Source: Ruminococcaceae bacterium UBA7127
Lineage (GTDB): Bacteria > Bacillota > Clostridia > Oscillospirales > Acutalibacteraceae
NCBI GenBank assembly: GCA_002493005.1
Contig: DKXL01000016.1
Span: 17,742-37,058 of the forward strand
Direction of reading: 5' to 3'
Length of the DNA stretch: 19,317 nt
Position 1 is the stretch's first letter, and every line of letters starts with the position of its first letter. This document shows positions 1 to 6,010 of the stretch, piece after piece. The notes beneath the pieces are model-generated. The model had not been told where the DNA came from. It searched no databases and saw only the letters and a list, made by a program, of their open reading frames with translations. The translations under genes were made by a program, and so were the position numbers.

Positions 1-211
1 CGTGACGCCGCTCACAATTCGGGCAGACAAATTCAATTTACAATTTACAATGCACAATTATAGTCGAGCAGACAGAATCGCGCAGAAAGTAACCATCAGT
101 GCCCGAAATTATAACGAACGCGAGTCGATTCTTGCATTACCGATAAAAATATGCTTGGCTCGGGCTACCGTTACTAAGCTGTGGTACGACTAATATACCC
201 GAAGCTAAAAA
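1..211 (+). repeat. Modular intergenic repeat, copy 1 (cut by window edge)
   Basis: This gene-free stretch before the trkH terminator is built from repeat modules. It starts inside a small hairpin module (CGTGACGCCGC at 1-11). An AT-rich piece and a TCGAGCAGACAG word follow at about 64-75, then GTGCCCGAAATTATAACG at about 100-117. The core hairpin ends it, with the invariant 18-mer at 162-179 and GAAGCTAAAAA at 201-211. TCGGG pairs with CCCGA, and TACC (166-169) with GGTA (183-186). A short ORF reads through it but has no ribosome binding site. Confidence 0.85.
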
Positions 212-240
212 AAGGGAACGACATCTGTCGTTCCCTTAAA
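206..240 (-). terminator. Intrinsic terminator of the trkA-trkH operon
   Basis: An 11-bp perfect stem (AAGGGAACGAC, 212-222, with GTCGTTCCCTT, 227-237) has a 4-base loop. Read on the minus strand it is followed by a run of T. It lies about 30 bases beyond the trkH stop codon. Confidence 0.9.
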
Positions 241-269
241 ATTCTTATATAAATATCAAAAACTTTAAT

Positions 270-1715
270 TTACTTTTTCCACGCTGACGGAGAAAACAAC
301 AGCATCAACGGAAACAGCTCAAGTCTGCCTGCAAGCATATCAAAAATCAGCACAATTTTTGACAAAATGCTAAACTCAGAGTAATTGCCTATAGGACCTA
401 CTGCTCCAAGTCCCGGACCTGTATTGTTAAGGTTTGCCGCAACAGCCGTAAAACTCGTTGTAAAATCAAAGTTATCCAGCGAAATCAAAAGATAGCTCAG
501 CGCAAAAATACCGATATACACTACAAGAAAAATTGATGTAGTTCTCATCACGCTGTGCTCAACAGTTTTGCCGTCCATCTTAACCGACTTAACGTTTCTC
601 GGATGTACAAGCAGTGCAAACTCCTTGCGAGCCTCCTTAAACAGTAAAATAACTCGCGACACCTTAAATCCGCCGCCTGTACTGCCTGCCATTGCACCGA
701 TAAATGTAATAATTACAATAACCGCCTGCGAAAATTCAGGCCATTTTGTTACGTCCTCAATTCCAAAACCTGTCGTTGTAATGATTGACGACACATAAAA
801 GAAGCTCTGGTGAAACGCATCGTAAGCTGTAGGATACATAGAACTTATGTTAAACGCTATCAATACGACCGAAACCGCAATAATTCCAAAATAAACCCAC
901 AGCTCTTCCATACGAAAGCTCTGTTTAAACCTGCGTGCAAGCAGTAAGATATAAAACGTAAAGTTGATGCCGAACAGCACCATAAACACCGCAATAACCG
1001 TCTGCAAATAATAGCTGTCAAATGCCGCAATGCCGTTGTTATATATGCCGAATCCGCCTGTTCCGGCAGTTGCAAAGCCGGTGTTGAGCGCATCAAACAG
1101 GCTCATTCCGCCGCACAACAGCAACACTACCTCAAGCACAGTCAGCCCAAAGTATATGCCGTACAACAGCGCCGCATAGCTTCTCATATGAGGCAACGCC
1201 TTGCCCACAATCGGGCCTGGGCTTTCTGCCCTCATAAGGTGGATGTTCTGCTGACCGCCGAGCTTTGGAATAATCGCAAGCAAAAACACAATTACACCCA
1301 TTCCGCCCAACCAGTGCAAAAAGCTTCGCCACATCAGCATACAGCGGCTCAGTCCTTCAATATCAACAAGCACCGTTGAGCCTGTGGTCGTAAATCCCGA
1401 CACCGTTTCAAAAAATGCATTTATAAATGACGGAATTTCACCGCTCAAACAAAACGGCATACAGCCGGCAACCGACATCACAATCCAGCTAAGCGCCGTT
1501 GCCGCAAAGCCTGCCTTTTGATACAAGACCATATTCTTCGGTTTTTTTATTTTTATTGCAATTATTCCAAGCAGAGCACAAACCGCACCTGTGCCCAAAA
1601 AATACAAGCCTTCGTGCTCACCGTACACAAAAGAGGTTACTGTTGCAATCTGCATAGCCGCACCCTCAATGATAAGCACCCAGCCAAGAATATATACAAT
1701 TAATCGTTTGTTCAT
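270..1715 (-). CDS. trkH: TrkH/KtrB-family potassium transporter, membrane subunit
   Basis: This is the pore-forming subunit of a Trk/Ktr K+ uptake system in the cytoplasmic membrane. The 481-aa protein is very hydrophobic throughout. It shows the four K+-filter-like P-loops of the superfamily: FTTTGST, ATAGTGGFG, ITTTGFG and NLNNTGPGLG, in that order, and the conserved AGSTGGGFK stretch. Length is normal for TrkH. The reading frame extends to an ATG at 1736, but the ATG at 1715 has GAGG six bases ahead and begins MNKRLIVYIL, so I chose it. It lies about 90 bases after trkA in the same direction and is closed by a strong terminator, so the two form an operon. TrkH is more likely than KtrB because the partner is a double-length TrkA. 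Confidence 0.93.
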   Translation of the reverse strand: MNKRLIVYILGWVLIIEGAAMQIATVTSFVYGEHEGLYFLGTGAVCALLGIIAIKIKKPKNMVLYQKAGFAATALSWIVMSVAGCMPFCLSGEIPSFINAFFETVSGFTTTGSTVLVDIEGLSRCMLMWRSFLHWLGGMGVIVFLLAIIPKLGGQQNIHLMRAESPGPIVGKALPHMRSYAALLYGIYFGLTVLEVVLLLCGGMSLFDALNTGFATAGTGGFGIYNNGIAAFDSYYLQTVIAVFMVLFGINFTFYILLLARRFKQSFRMEELWVYFGIIAVSVVLIAFNISSMYPTAYDAFHQSFFYVSSIITTTGFGIEDVTKWPEFSQAVIVIITFIGAMAGSTGGGFKVSRVILLFKEARKEFALLVHPRNVKSVKMDGKTVEHSVMRTTSIFLVVYIGIFALSYLLISLDNFDFTTSFTAVAANLNNTGPGLGAVGPIGNYSEFSILSKIVLIFDMLAGRLELFPLMLLFSPSAWKK

Positions 1716-1806
1716 ACCACGCCTCAACCTTAACATTGATTAAACAATCGTCCCGACTCATAACGGACAACCGCTAAGTCAAAATATTCGCTGATAACTG
1801 CCGCAA

Positions 1807-3165
1807 TTAATGCCTGTTCAAAATATCCTCAAGTCTGCTAAGGCCCTTGCTCATTGTAATCACCACAACCATGTCATCAGGCATAATCACATCACTGCCC
1901 TGTGGAAGTATTATCTTACCGTGTCGGTTAATACATATTATCTGCACATCTTTTTTGATGTTAAGATCCTTAATCGGGATTCCGACAACCTCAGAGCCTG
2001 CCCTTACCCTAAACTCAAGAGCCTCAACCCTGTCGTTGTTAAGCCTGTAAAGTGTTTCAACGTTGCTTCCCTGAGAATTCTGCATTGCCCTGACATATCG
2101 CGCAATATACTCACCCGTAAGGCTCTTGGGGTGAATTATACAGTCAAGACTGTGTCTGTCGAGCAAGCCGTCAAACGAAGTGTTGTTTATCTTTGCAATT
2201 ATCTTTGCCTTGCTCACACTTCTCAGGTACATAGATATCAAAATGTTTTCTTCATCATAGTCCATAAGTGCCGCAATTCCGTTTGCGTGCTCTGCACCCT
2301 CGCTCAAAAGCAAATCCTGATCCATACAGTCGCCCTGAATAATTACAGCCTCAGGCAAAAGGTCGGCAAGCTTGTTACAGCGGTCGGCATTTTTTTCAAT
2401 TATCTTAACATTTGTGCCTGATTTGATGAGAGTTTTTGCAAGGTAATATGACACCTTGCCTCCTCCCAGCAAAATCACGTCACGGCTTTTGCCGATAGCA
2501 ACATTAATGCGTTTAAAGAACTTGGCGGCTGTTTCAGGCTTAGAAACAATCGAAATCCTGTCGCCGCTCATAATAGTAAAATCACCGTTAGGAATATACA
2601 CCTCGTTGTCACGCTCAACGGAACAGATGCGCACCTTTCCTTTGAGGATATCAATCTCGCTTAGACGTCTGTTGCAGATTGATGAGTCCTCGGGAATCAC
2701 AACCTTGATGATTTCAACAATACCCTTTGAGAACGAGTCAATCTCAAGCGCACCCGAAAACCTCAGCAGTCTGCTGATTTCGTTAGCCGCAGTAAATTCA
2801 GGGTTAATAGCCATAGAAAGTCCAAGCTGATCCTTGACTCTGAACAAATCATTTGTATATTCGGGATTGCGCACTCTCGCAATAGTATGAGTGATGCCTG
2901 CCGCCTTTGCCATAAGGCAGGCATAAAGATTAATTTCGTCCATAGCAGTCGCCGCAATGAGCAAATCAGCCGATTCTGCACCCGCCTCAACAAGAGTGTC
3001 ATAAATTGCGCCGTTGCCCTCAATGCCCATAATATCAAGTGAGTCAGCAAGATTTTGTACTGCATTGTGCTTTGTATCGACAACAGTAATCTGGTGTCCC
3101 TCAGCATTAAGCTCATGCGCAATCGCAGAGCCAACCTTGCCGCATCCTACAATTATAATTCTCAT
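1807..3165 (-). CDS. trkA: Trk potassium uptake regulatory subunit TrkA
   Basis: TrkA is the peripheral cytoplasmic ring that gates TrkH by binding nucleotides. The 452 residues hold the duplicated RCK arrangement: a Rossmann domain (about 1-118, motif VGCGKVG at 6-12), an RCK_C domain (about 138-220), a second Rossmann domain (about 228-345, motif LLGGGKV) and a second RCK_C domain (about 370-452). This is the full four-domain length, unlike the half-length KtrA/KtrC. The ATG at 3165 is preceded by GAGG with a five-base gap. trkA is first in the trkA-trkH operon, behind a good promoter at 3261-3289, and faces a Crp/Fnr-type gene across about 240 bases. Whether that regulator controls it cannot be read from the sequence. 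Confidence 0.95.
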   Translation of the reverse strand: MRIIIVGCGKVGSAIAHELNAEGHQITVVDTKHNAVQNLADSLDIMGIEGNGAIYDTLVEAGAESADLLIAATAMDEINLYACLMAKAAGITHTIARVRNPEYTNDLFRVKDQLGLSMAINPEFTAANEISRLLRFSGALEIDSFSKGIVEIIKVVIPEDSSICNRRLSEIDILKGKVRICSVERDNEVYIPNGDFTIMSGDRISIVSKPETAAKFFKRINVAIGKSRDVILLGGGKVSYYLAKTLIKSGTNVKIIEKNADRCNKLADLLPEAVIIQGDCMDQDLLLSEGAEHANGIAALMDYDEENILISMYLRSVSKAKIIAKINNTSFDGLLDRHSLDCIIHPKSLTGEYIARYVRAMQNSQGSNVETLYRLNNDRVEALEFRVRAGSEVVGIPIKDLNIKKDVQIICINRHGKIILPQGSDVIMPDDMVVVITMSKGLSRLEDILNRH

Positions 3166-3260
3166 AAACGCCTCATAAAATCATATAGTGAACACAGCGA
3201 AAAATCAGCAGTTTTATTGCCGAGATCACCATATTCACAAGTAGCCTGCATATATATGAC

Positions 3261-3289
3261 ATAATACACCAAACCACACTTAAAATCAA
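3261..3289 (-). promoter_or_regulatory. Promoter of trkA-trkH
   Basis: On the minus strand, -35 TTGATT (3289-3284) and -10 TATTAT (3266-3261) are separated by 17 bases. The predicted RNA starts near 3254, giving a leader of about 90 bases before trkA. Confidence 0.7.
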
Positions 3290-3348
3290 GTATTTTATTT
3301 TGAGAAAATACGGCAGTTATTGCAGGATTATCCCCGAAGCCAAAAAAG

Positions 3349-3376
3349 TTGCATTTGCAAAATTGTGTGATATAAT
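3349..3376 (+). promoter_or_regulatory. Promoter of the Crp/Fnr-type regulator gene
   Basis: -35 TTGCAT (3349-3354), a 16-base spacer, and -10 TATAAT (3371-3376) preceded by TGA, an extended -10. The predicted start is near 3383, which rules out the upstream in-frame ATG at 3300 as translation start. Confidence 0.78.
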
Positions 3377-3407
3377 TATTATATTACTATCTGCTCGGAG
3401 CAAAAAT

Positions 3408-4115
3408 ATGAAAAAGTTTATTGAGTTTTTTAATGACGAACACATTGTCAAGCTGCGCCGCCAGCTGTTGTTTTCGGGTCTTACCGACCACGAAATATTT
3501 ATGTTTATACAGCATTCCCAGCCAAGCTATATGCAGCTTAGCCAAGGCAGTTCGGTTCGCATAGCCAACAAATACAGTCATATGATAGGTCTTGTATTTT
3601 CAGGCGGAACATATGTATATAATGTTGATTACGGCGGCAACAAAACGTTGCTGAAATCCATCAAAAACGGCGAGAGCAGCGGCACGCTGTACGCAATGTT
3701 TGATTACTACAATTCGCTGATTGAGCTTACTGCAAGCGAGGACTGCGAGCTGTTGTTCATAGCACCCGAATCGCTGTTTATTGCTGATGAAACGCTTGCT
3801 GTGATTCAGCAAAAAATCCTTGTCAATATGCTTGCCTCTCAGCGCCAAACGTTTCTTGACATATCCGAGCATCTTGCATGTTTGTCAAAACGAAGCATAA
3901 AAGGCAAGGTTATGCACCTTATCAAAATTTACAGTGAACGTGAGCGCTCCAACACTTTTTTGCTCCCTTTTTCACGAGAAGAACTGGCAAATTATCTTGC
4001 GGTTGACAGAGCCTCGCTCTCGCGCACTCTCGGTGAGCTTAAGCGTGACAACATCATTGATTTTCGCAAAAATCGATTTACTCTTCTCCACCCCCACCAA
4101 TACACCTTCGACTGA
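3408..4115 (+). CDS. Crp/Fnr-family transcriptional regulator
   Basis: The predicted protein has 235 aa. The first 140 residues or so form a cNMP-binding-like beta-barrel (for example LVFSGGTYVYNVDYGG and ELTASEDCELLFIAPESLF). A linker helix follows, then a Crp-type winged helix-turn-helix in the last 50 residues (FSREELANYLAVDRASLSRTLGELKRDNII). No cysteine cluster typical of FNR is seen, so the signal is unknown. The frame is open from 3300, but the ATG at 3408 has GGAG seven bases upstream and lies just after a consensus promoter, so I use it. It is monocistronic and diverges from trkA. Many clostridial members of this family respond to redox, metals or small molecules; nothing here tells which. 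Confidence 0.9.
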   Translation: MKKFIEFFNDEHIVKLRRQLLFSGLTDHEIFMFIQHSQPSYMQLSQGSSVRIANKYSHMIGLVFSGGTYVYNVDYGGNKTLLKSIKNGESSGTLYAMFDYYNSLIELTASEDCELLFIAPESLFIADETLAVIQQKILVNMLASQRQTFLDISEHLACLSKRSIKGKVMHLIKIYSERERSNTFLLPFSREELANYLAVDRASLSRTLGELKRDNIIDFRKNRFTLLHPHQYTFD

Positions 4116-4264
4116 TTTTAGCTCGTGTATATTCCTCGCAGCAACGCTTAGTAACGGTAGCCCGGTGCAAGCATTTTTCTAAATCTAACGCAAGATGTAC
4201 TTTCACGTAGCATTAATTTTTATAATTGTCGTTGTTTCGTGTATCAAAAAATCAACCTTTCCCG

Positions 4265-4287
4265 GTAGGGGCGACCATTGGTCGTCC
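4265..4287. repeat. REP-like GTAG-footed palindrome, copy 1
   Basis: GTAG (4265-4268) is followed by the palindrome GGGCGACCA-T-TGGTCGTCC (4269-4287), a 9-bp stem with one G-T pair. REP sequences mobilised by RAYT (TnpA-REP) enzymes have a GTAG foot next to a hairpin; the resemblance is structural only. A second copy is at 18969-18991. Confidence 0.6.
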
Positions 4288-4381
4288 GAAAATGAATTGT
4301 TGTTGTCTGGCAACTGTCGTATCAAAATATATCAACCTATCTGCTCGAAAATGGATGCAACGTCACGTTGCCGAATTGTAA

Positions 4382-4402
4382 GCGGTGTCACGCCGCTTTT
4401 TT
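4382..4402 (+). terminator. Repeat-borne hairpin with T-run, possible terminator
   Basis: GCGGTG-TCA-CGCCGC folds into a 6-bp stem (one T-G pair) followed by TTTTTT at 4397-4402. It could end transcripts from the Crp-type gene, whose stop lies 267 bases upstream. No other intrinsic terminator is seen in that interval. Confidence 0.5.
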
Positions 4403-4512
4403 AGCTCGGGTATATTCGTCGTACCACAGCTTAGTAACGGTAGCCCGAGTCAAGCATTTTTCTAAATCTAACGCAAGAATCAACTCGCGTTTGTTATAAT
4501 TTCGGGCACTAA
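4403..4512 (-). repeat. Modular intergenic repeat, copy 3 (core hairpin unit)
   Basis: The core hairpin unit has its 18-mer complement at 4429-4446. CTCGGG (4405-4410) can pair with CCCGAG (4444-4449), and GTACC with GGTA inside. It continues through CTAACGCAAGAAT and ACTCGCGT to TTATAATTTCGGGCACT at 4494-4510, the complement of the matching stretch in copy 1 (about 100-117). Confidence 0.85.
4492..4500 (+). promoter_or_regulatory. Extended -10 promoter for mntP inside a repeat
   Basis: TGT-TATAAT (4492-4500) is a consensus extended -10 with no recognisable -35. The predicted RNA would start near 4507, about 67 bases before mntP. From 4513 to 4573 only an AT-rich stretch with repeated GAATTCTG/CATTCTG-like words and the SD AAGGGG are seen. 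I see no yybP-ykoY manganese riboswitch here. Confidence 0.45.
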
Positions 4513-4573
4513 AAAGGTAATTTTAATTCTGAATTATGAATTCTGCATTCTGCATTTATTTAAGGGGTTACAT

Positions 4574-5131
4574 ATGGGACTTTTAGAAATATTTATACTT
4601 GCCGTAGGCTTGTCAATGGATGCCTTTGCCGTATCAATCTGCAAAGGCTTATCGGTCAAAACTCTCCGTACTAAGCACGCACTGACAGCAGGACTTTACT
4701 TTGGCGGATTTCAGGCAGGAATGCCGCTTGTCGGCTATCTTCTCGGTAAGCAGTTTGAAGCGCTGATAACCGGCATTGACCACTGGATAGCGTTTGCACT
4801 TCTCGGTATAATTGGAGCAAATATGATTCGTGAATCATTTGGCGAGCCTGACGAACTCAACGACTCATTTAACCCCAAGACTATGCTGCCGCTCGCTGTT
4901 GCCACAAGCATTGATGCTCTTGCTGTGGGCATAACATTTGCTTGTCTGAATGTTTCAATTTTGCCTGCAATCTCGCTCATAGGTGCAACTACCTTCGTGT
5001 TGTCCGCAATCGGTATCAAAATCGGCAACGTCTTTGGCGCCAAATTCAAGTCCAAGGCTGAGTTTGCAGGCGGCGCAGTCCTGATTCTCATAGGCACAAA
5101 AATACTCCTCGAACATCTCGGCATATTTTAG
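4574..5131 (+). CDS. mntP: Manganese efflux pump MntP
   Basis: MntP (formerly DUF204/YebN) exports Mn2+ across the cytoplasmic membrane and protects against manganese excess. The 185-aa length is typical. The duplicated three-helix layout shows in the two matching motifs SMDAFAVS (14-21) and SIDALAVG (112-119). Their aspartates D16 and D114 are the membrane-embedded acidic residues of the family. The ATG at 4574 has AAGGGG six bases upstream. It stands alone: upstream is a repeat block with a possible promoter, and downstream is a convergent zinc-ribbon gene. MntP genes often carry a manganese riboswitch, which I do not find here. Confidence 0.95.
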   Translation: MGLLEIFILAVGLSMDAFAVSICKGLSVKTLRTKHALTAGLYFGGFQAGMPLVGYLLGKQFEALITGIDHWIAFALLGIIGANMIRESFGEPDELNDSFNPKTMLPLAVATSIDALAVGITFACLNVSILPAISLIGATTFVLSAIGIKIGNVFGAKFKSKAEFAGGAVLILIGTKILLEHLGIF

Positions 5132-5156
5132 TCCGAGCAAAAAATTGATGATACCA

Positions 5157-5196
5157 ACACTTCTTTGCCCGACTGTTTTCGAATTTCTTATAGAAT
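5157..5196 (+). repeat. Degenerate dispersed module
   Basis: ACACTTCTTTGCCCGACTG and the following TTTTCGAATTTCTTATAG resemble 11609-11649 in repeat copy 5 (GCCCGACCG, TTTTCGAGCATTTTCCTATA) closely enough to suggest a shared remnant. Confidence 0.4.
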
Positions 5197-5200
5197 AAAA

Positions 5201-5233
5201 AAATACACCACAAAGGTTAGATGCTTTGTGGTG
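5201..5233 (-). terminator. Terminator of the zinc-ribbon gene
   Basis: A 10-bp perfect stem (CACCACAAAG 5206-5215, CTTTGTGGTG 5224-5233) with an 8-base loop is followed on the minus strand by TATTTTTTT. It starts 19 bases past the stop codon and may also stop mntP transcripts. Confidence 0.85.
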
Positions 5234-5252
5234 CTCATTAATTATTGTTAGT

Positions 5253-5639
5253 TTACTTTTTGCGAGTAGTAACAGTCATAATTAATCCAATAAATCCGAC
5301 AATCAAAGAGACTGCGAGAATTGCTATCGTTTGTATTTCGTGTGAAGTTAAATGCCCGCTGTAGCTGTACCCAAAACTGGTATGATAATCATTTATATCA
5401 CTTGCAATAGTAAGCACAGAAATAAGTGCCCCTAAAACACCGGCAATAAGCATGAGCACTCCTATAATAAAGGCTACGTTATAATTTGATTTCTGACTAG
5501 ATTGATTGACCATTCTTGGATACTGTGGATTATAGTTGAAATTACCTTGAGTCATCTGCCCGGAATCAACTGCGGTCCCACAGTTAGCGCAAAATTTTTC
5601 ACCTTGTGTGATTGGTTTGCCACATTTTGTACAATACAT
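5253..5639 (-). CDS. Small zinc-ribbon membrane protein, function unknown
   Basis: The 128-aa protein has an N-terminal zinc ribbon, MYCTKCGKPI...FCANCG, with metal-binding Cys3, Cys6, Cys17 and Cys20. A polar, Asn/Gln-rich linker (about 28-53) and two predicted membrane helices (about 54-80 and 102-123) follow, ending in a basic RKK tail. The architecture is common in Firmicutes and has no established role. The frame extends upstream to a GTG at 5690, but that part would be read from the terminator hairpin. The ATG at 5639 follows GGGGGAAG at good spacing, so I chose it. It is monocistronic, with its own promoter, a 180-base structured leader and a terminator. The leader suggests conditional expression. 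Confidence 0.8.
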   Translation of the reverse strand: MYCTKCGKPITQGEKFCANCGTAVDSGQMTQGNFNYNPQYPRMVNQSSQKSNYNVAFIIGVLMLIAGVLGALISVLTIASDINDYHTSFGYSYSGHLTSHEIQTIAILAVSLIVGFIGLIMTVTTRKK

Positions 5640-5657
5640 TTTTTCTTCCCCCATAAC

Positions 5658-5690
5658 AAAAAAGTGTGTGCAACCTAAAGCTACACACAC
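5658..5690 (-). terminator. Leader terminator (attenuator) before the zinc-ribbon gene
   Basis: On the minus strand GTGTGTGTAGC (5690-5680) pairs with GTTGCACACAC (5674-5664) over 11 bp including two G-T pairs. The loop is TTTAG and TTTTTT follows (5663-5658). It lies between the promoter and the start codon, about 20 bases before the ATG, as expected of a transcription attenuator. Confidence 0.8.
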
Positions 5691-5822
5691 CGAAAACGCA
5701 TAGCTCTAACTTGCTACCACACAAAGTATTCGTCAATTACTGAGAACTACGAAATAAGAGCCTGCAATTTTACCTAAAAAAAGCAACTCCCAGTAAAAGA
5801 CAATATTAAACTTTGTGTGGTA
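5691..5822 (-). ncRNA. Structured leader RNA, riboswitch-like candidate
   Basis: The predicted RNA start (about 5821) coincides with a perfect 13-bp long-range helix P1: TACCACACAAAGT (5822-5810) pairs with ACTTTGTGTGGTA (5727-5715). Inside is a 10-bp helix P2 (5796-5787 with 5746-5737, two G-T pairs) capped by about 40 bases. The 3' arm of P1, GTGTGGTAGC, closely resembles the 5' arm of the following terminator, GTGTGTAGC, and could pair with that terminator's 3' arm instead. The helices are read by eye, not folded by program. I cannot assign it to a known class. A free small RNA such as 6S-like RNA is the alternative, because the transcript ends at an intrinsic terminator. Confidence 0.6.
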
Positions 5823-5827
5823 ATGTT

Positions 5828-5856
5828 ATTCTATCACATATTTTTAGTTATTGCAA
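5828..5856 (-). promoter_or_regulatory. Promoter of the leader RNA and zinc-ribbon gene
   Basis: On the minus strand, -35 TTGCAA (5856-5851), a 17-base spacer, and -10 TAGAAT (5833-5828) preceded by TGA (extended -10). From 5857 to 5940 I see only AT-rich sequence. Confidence 0.75.
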
Positions 5857-5940
5857 CTACTTTTATAAAGCATTGTATCCTTATGCATTAATTATTACAA
5901 ACTAAAACATATTTATTTTTCTCACAAATAAATTTGACAT

Positions 5941-5975
5941 AACAAAAGGACGATTTCGGTTATGAAATCGTCCTT
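5941..5975 (-). terminator. Terminator of serC-serA
   Basis: A 12-bp perfect stem (AAGGACGATTTC 5946-5957, GAAATCGTCCTT 5964-5975) with a 6-base loop is followed by TTTTGTTAT on the minus strand. It lies about 35 bases past the serA stop. Confidence 0.88.
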
Positions 5976-6010
5976 AATATTTTAGTATAAAATTGTGTGC
6001 AAAATTACAA

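Larger units (their letters stand above)
4122..4402 (-). repeat. Modular intergenic repeat, copy 2 (composite)
   Basis: This is the left half of the gene-free interval between the Crp-type gene and mntP. Listed along the plus strand it holds: a diverged core hairpin (18-mer complement at 4146-4163), the CTAACGCAAGAT word, about 60 bases of AT-rich sequence, a GTAG-footed palindrome (4265-4287), the CTATCTGCTCGAAAATGGAT word, a hairpin GCAACGTCACGTTGC (4357-4371), and a hairpin GCGGTGTCACGCCGC plus T-run (4382-4402). The order largely matches 18861-19081, so the two are paralogous composites. Confidence 0.85.

Noticed and set aside
2..193. Short ORF ending ARATVTKLWYD, and a similar one at 18848-19039 ending in RATVTKRWCD-type sequence.
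   Set aside because: Both are translations of the dispersed core repeat, have no ribosome binding site, and the frame is not maintained through the rest of the repeat.
1810..2421. A 203-codon plus-strand ORF opposite trkA.
   Set aside because: It is a shadow of a clearly coding minus-strand frame, with no family resemblance and no ribosome binding site.
3300..3407. The upstream in-frame ATG at 3300 of the Crp/Fnr-type gene.
   Set aside because: A strong promoter lies inside this stretch and the ATG at 3408 has an ideal SD, so the longer form would not be transcribed.
5690..5720. The leader contains words like those of type II-A CRISPR tracrRNA and repeat (TAGCAAGTTA, AGAGCTATGC).
   Set aside because: There is no cas gene, no repeat array and no extended match; the words are short and arise in a leader that has its own fold.
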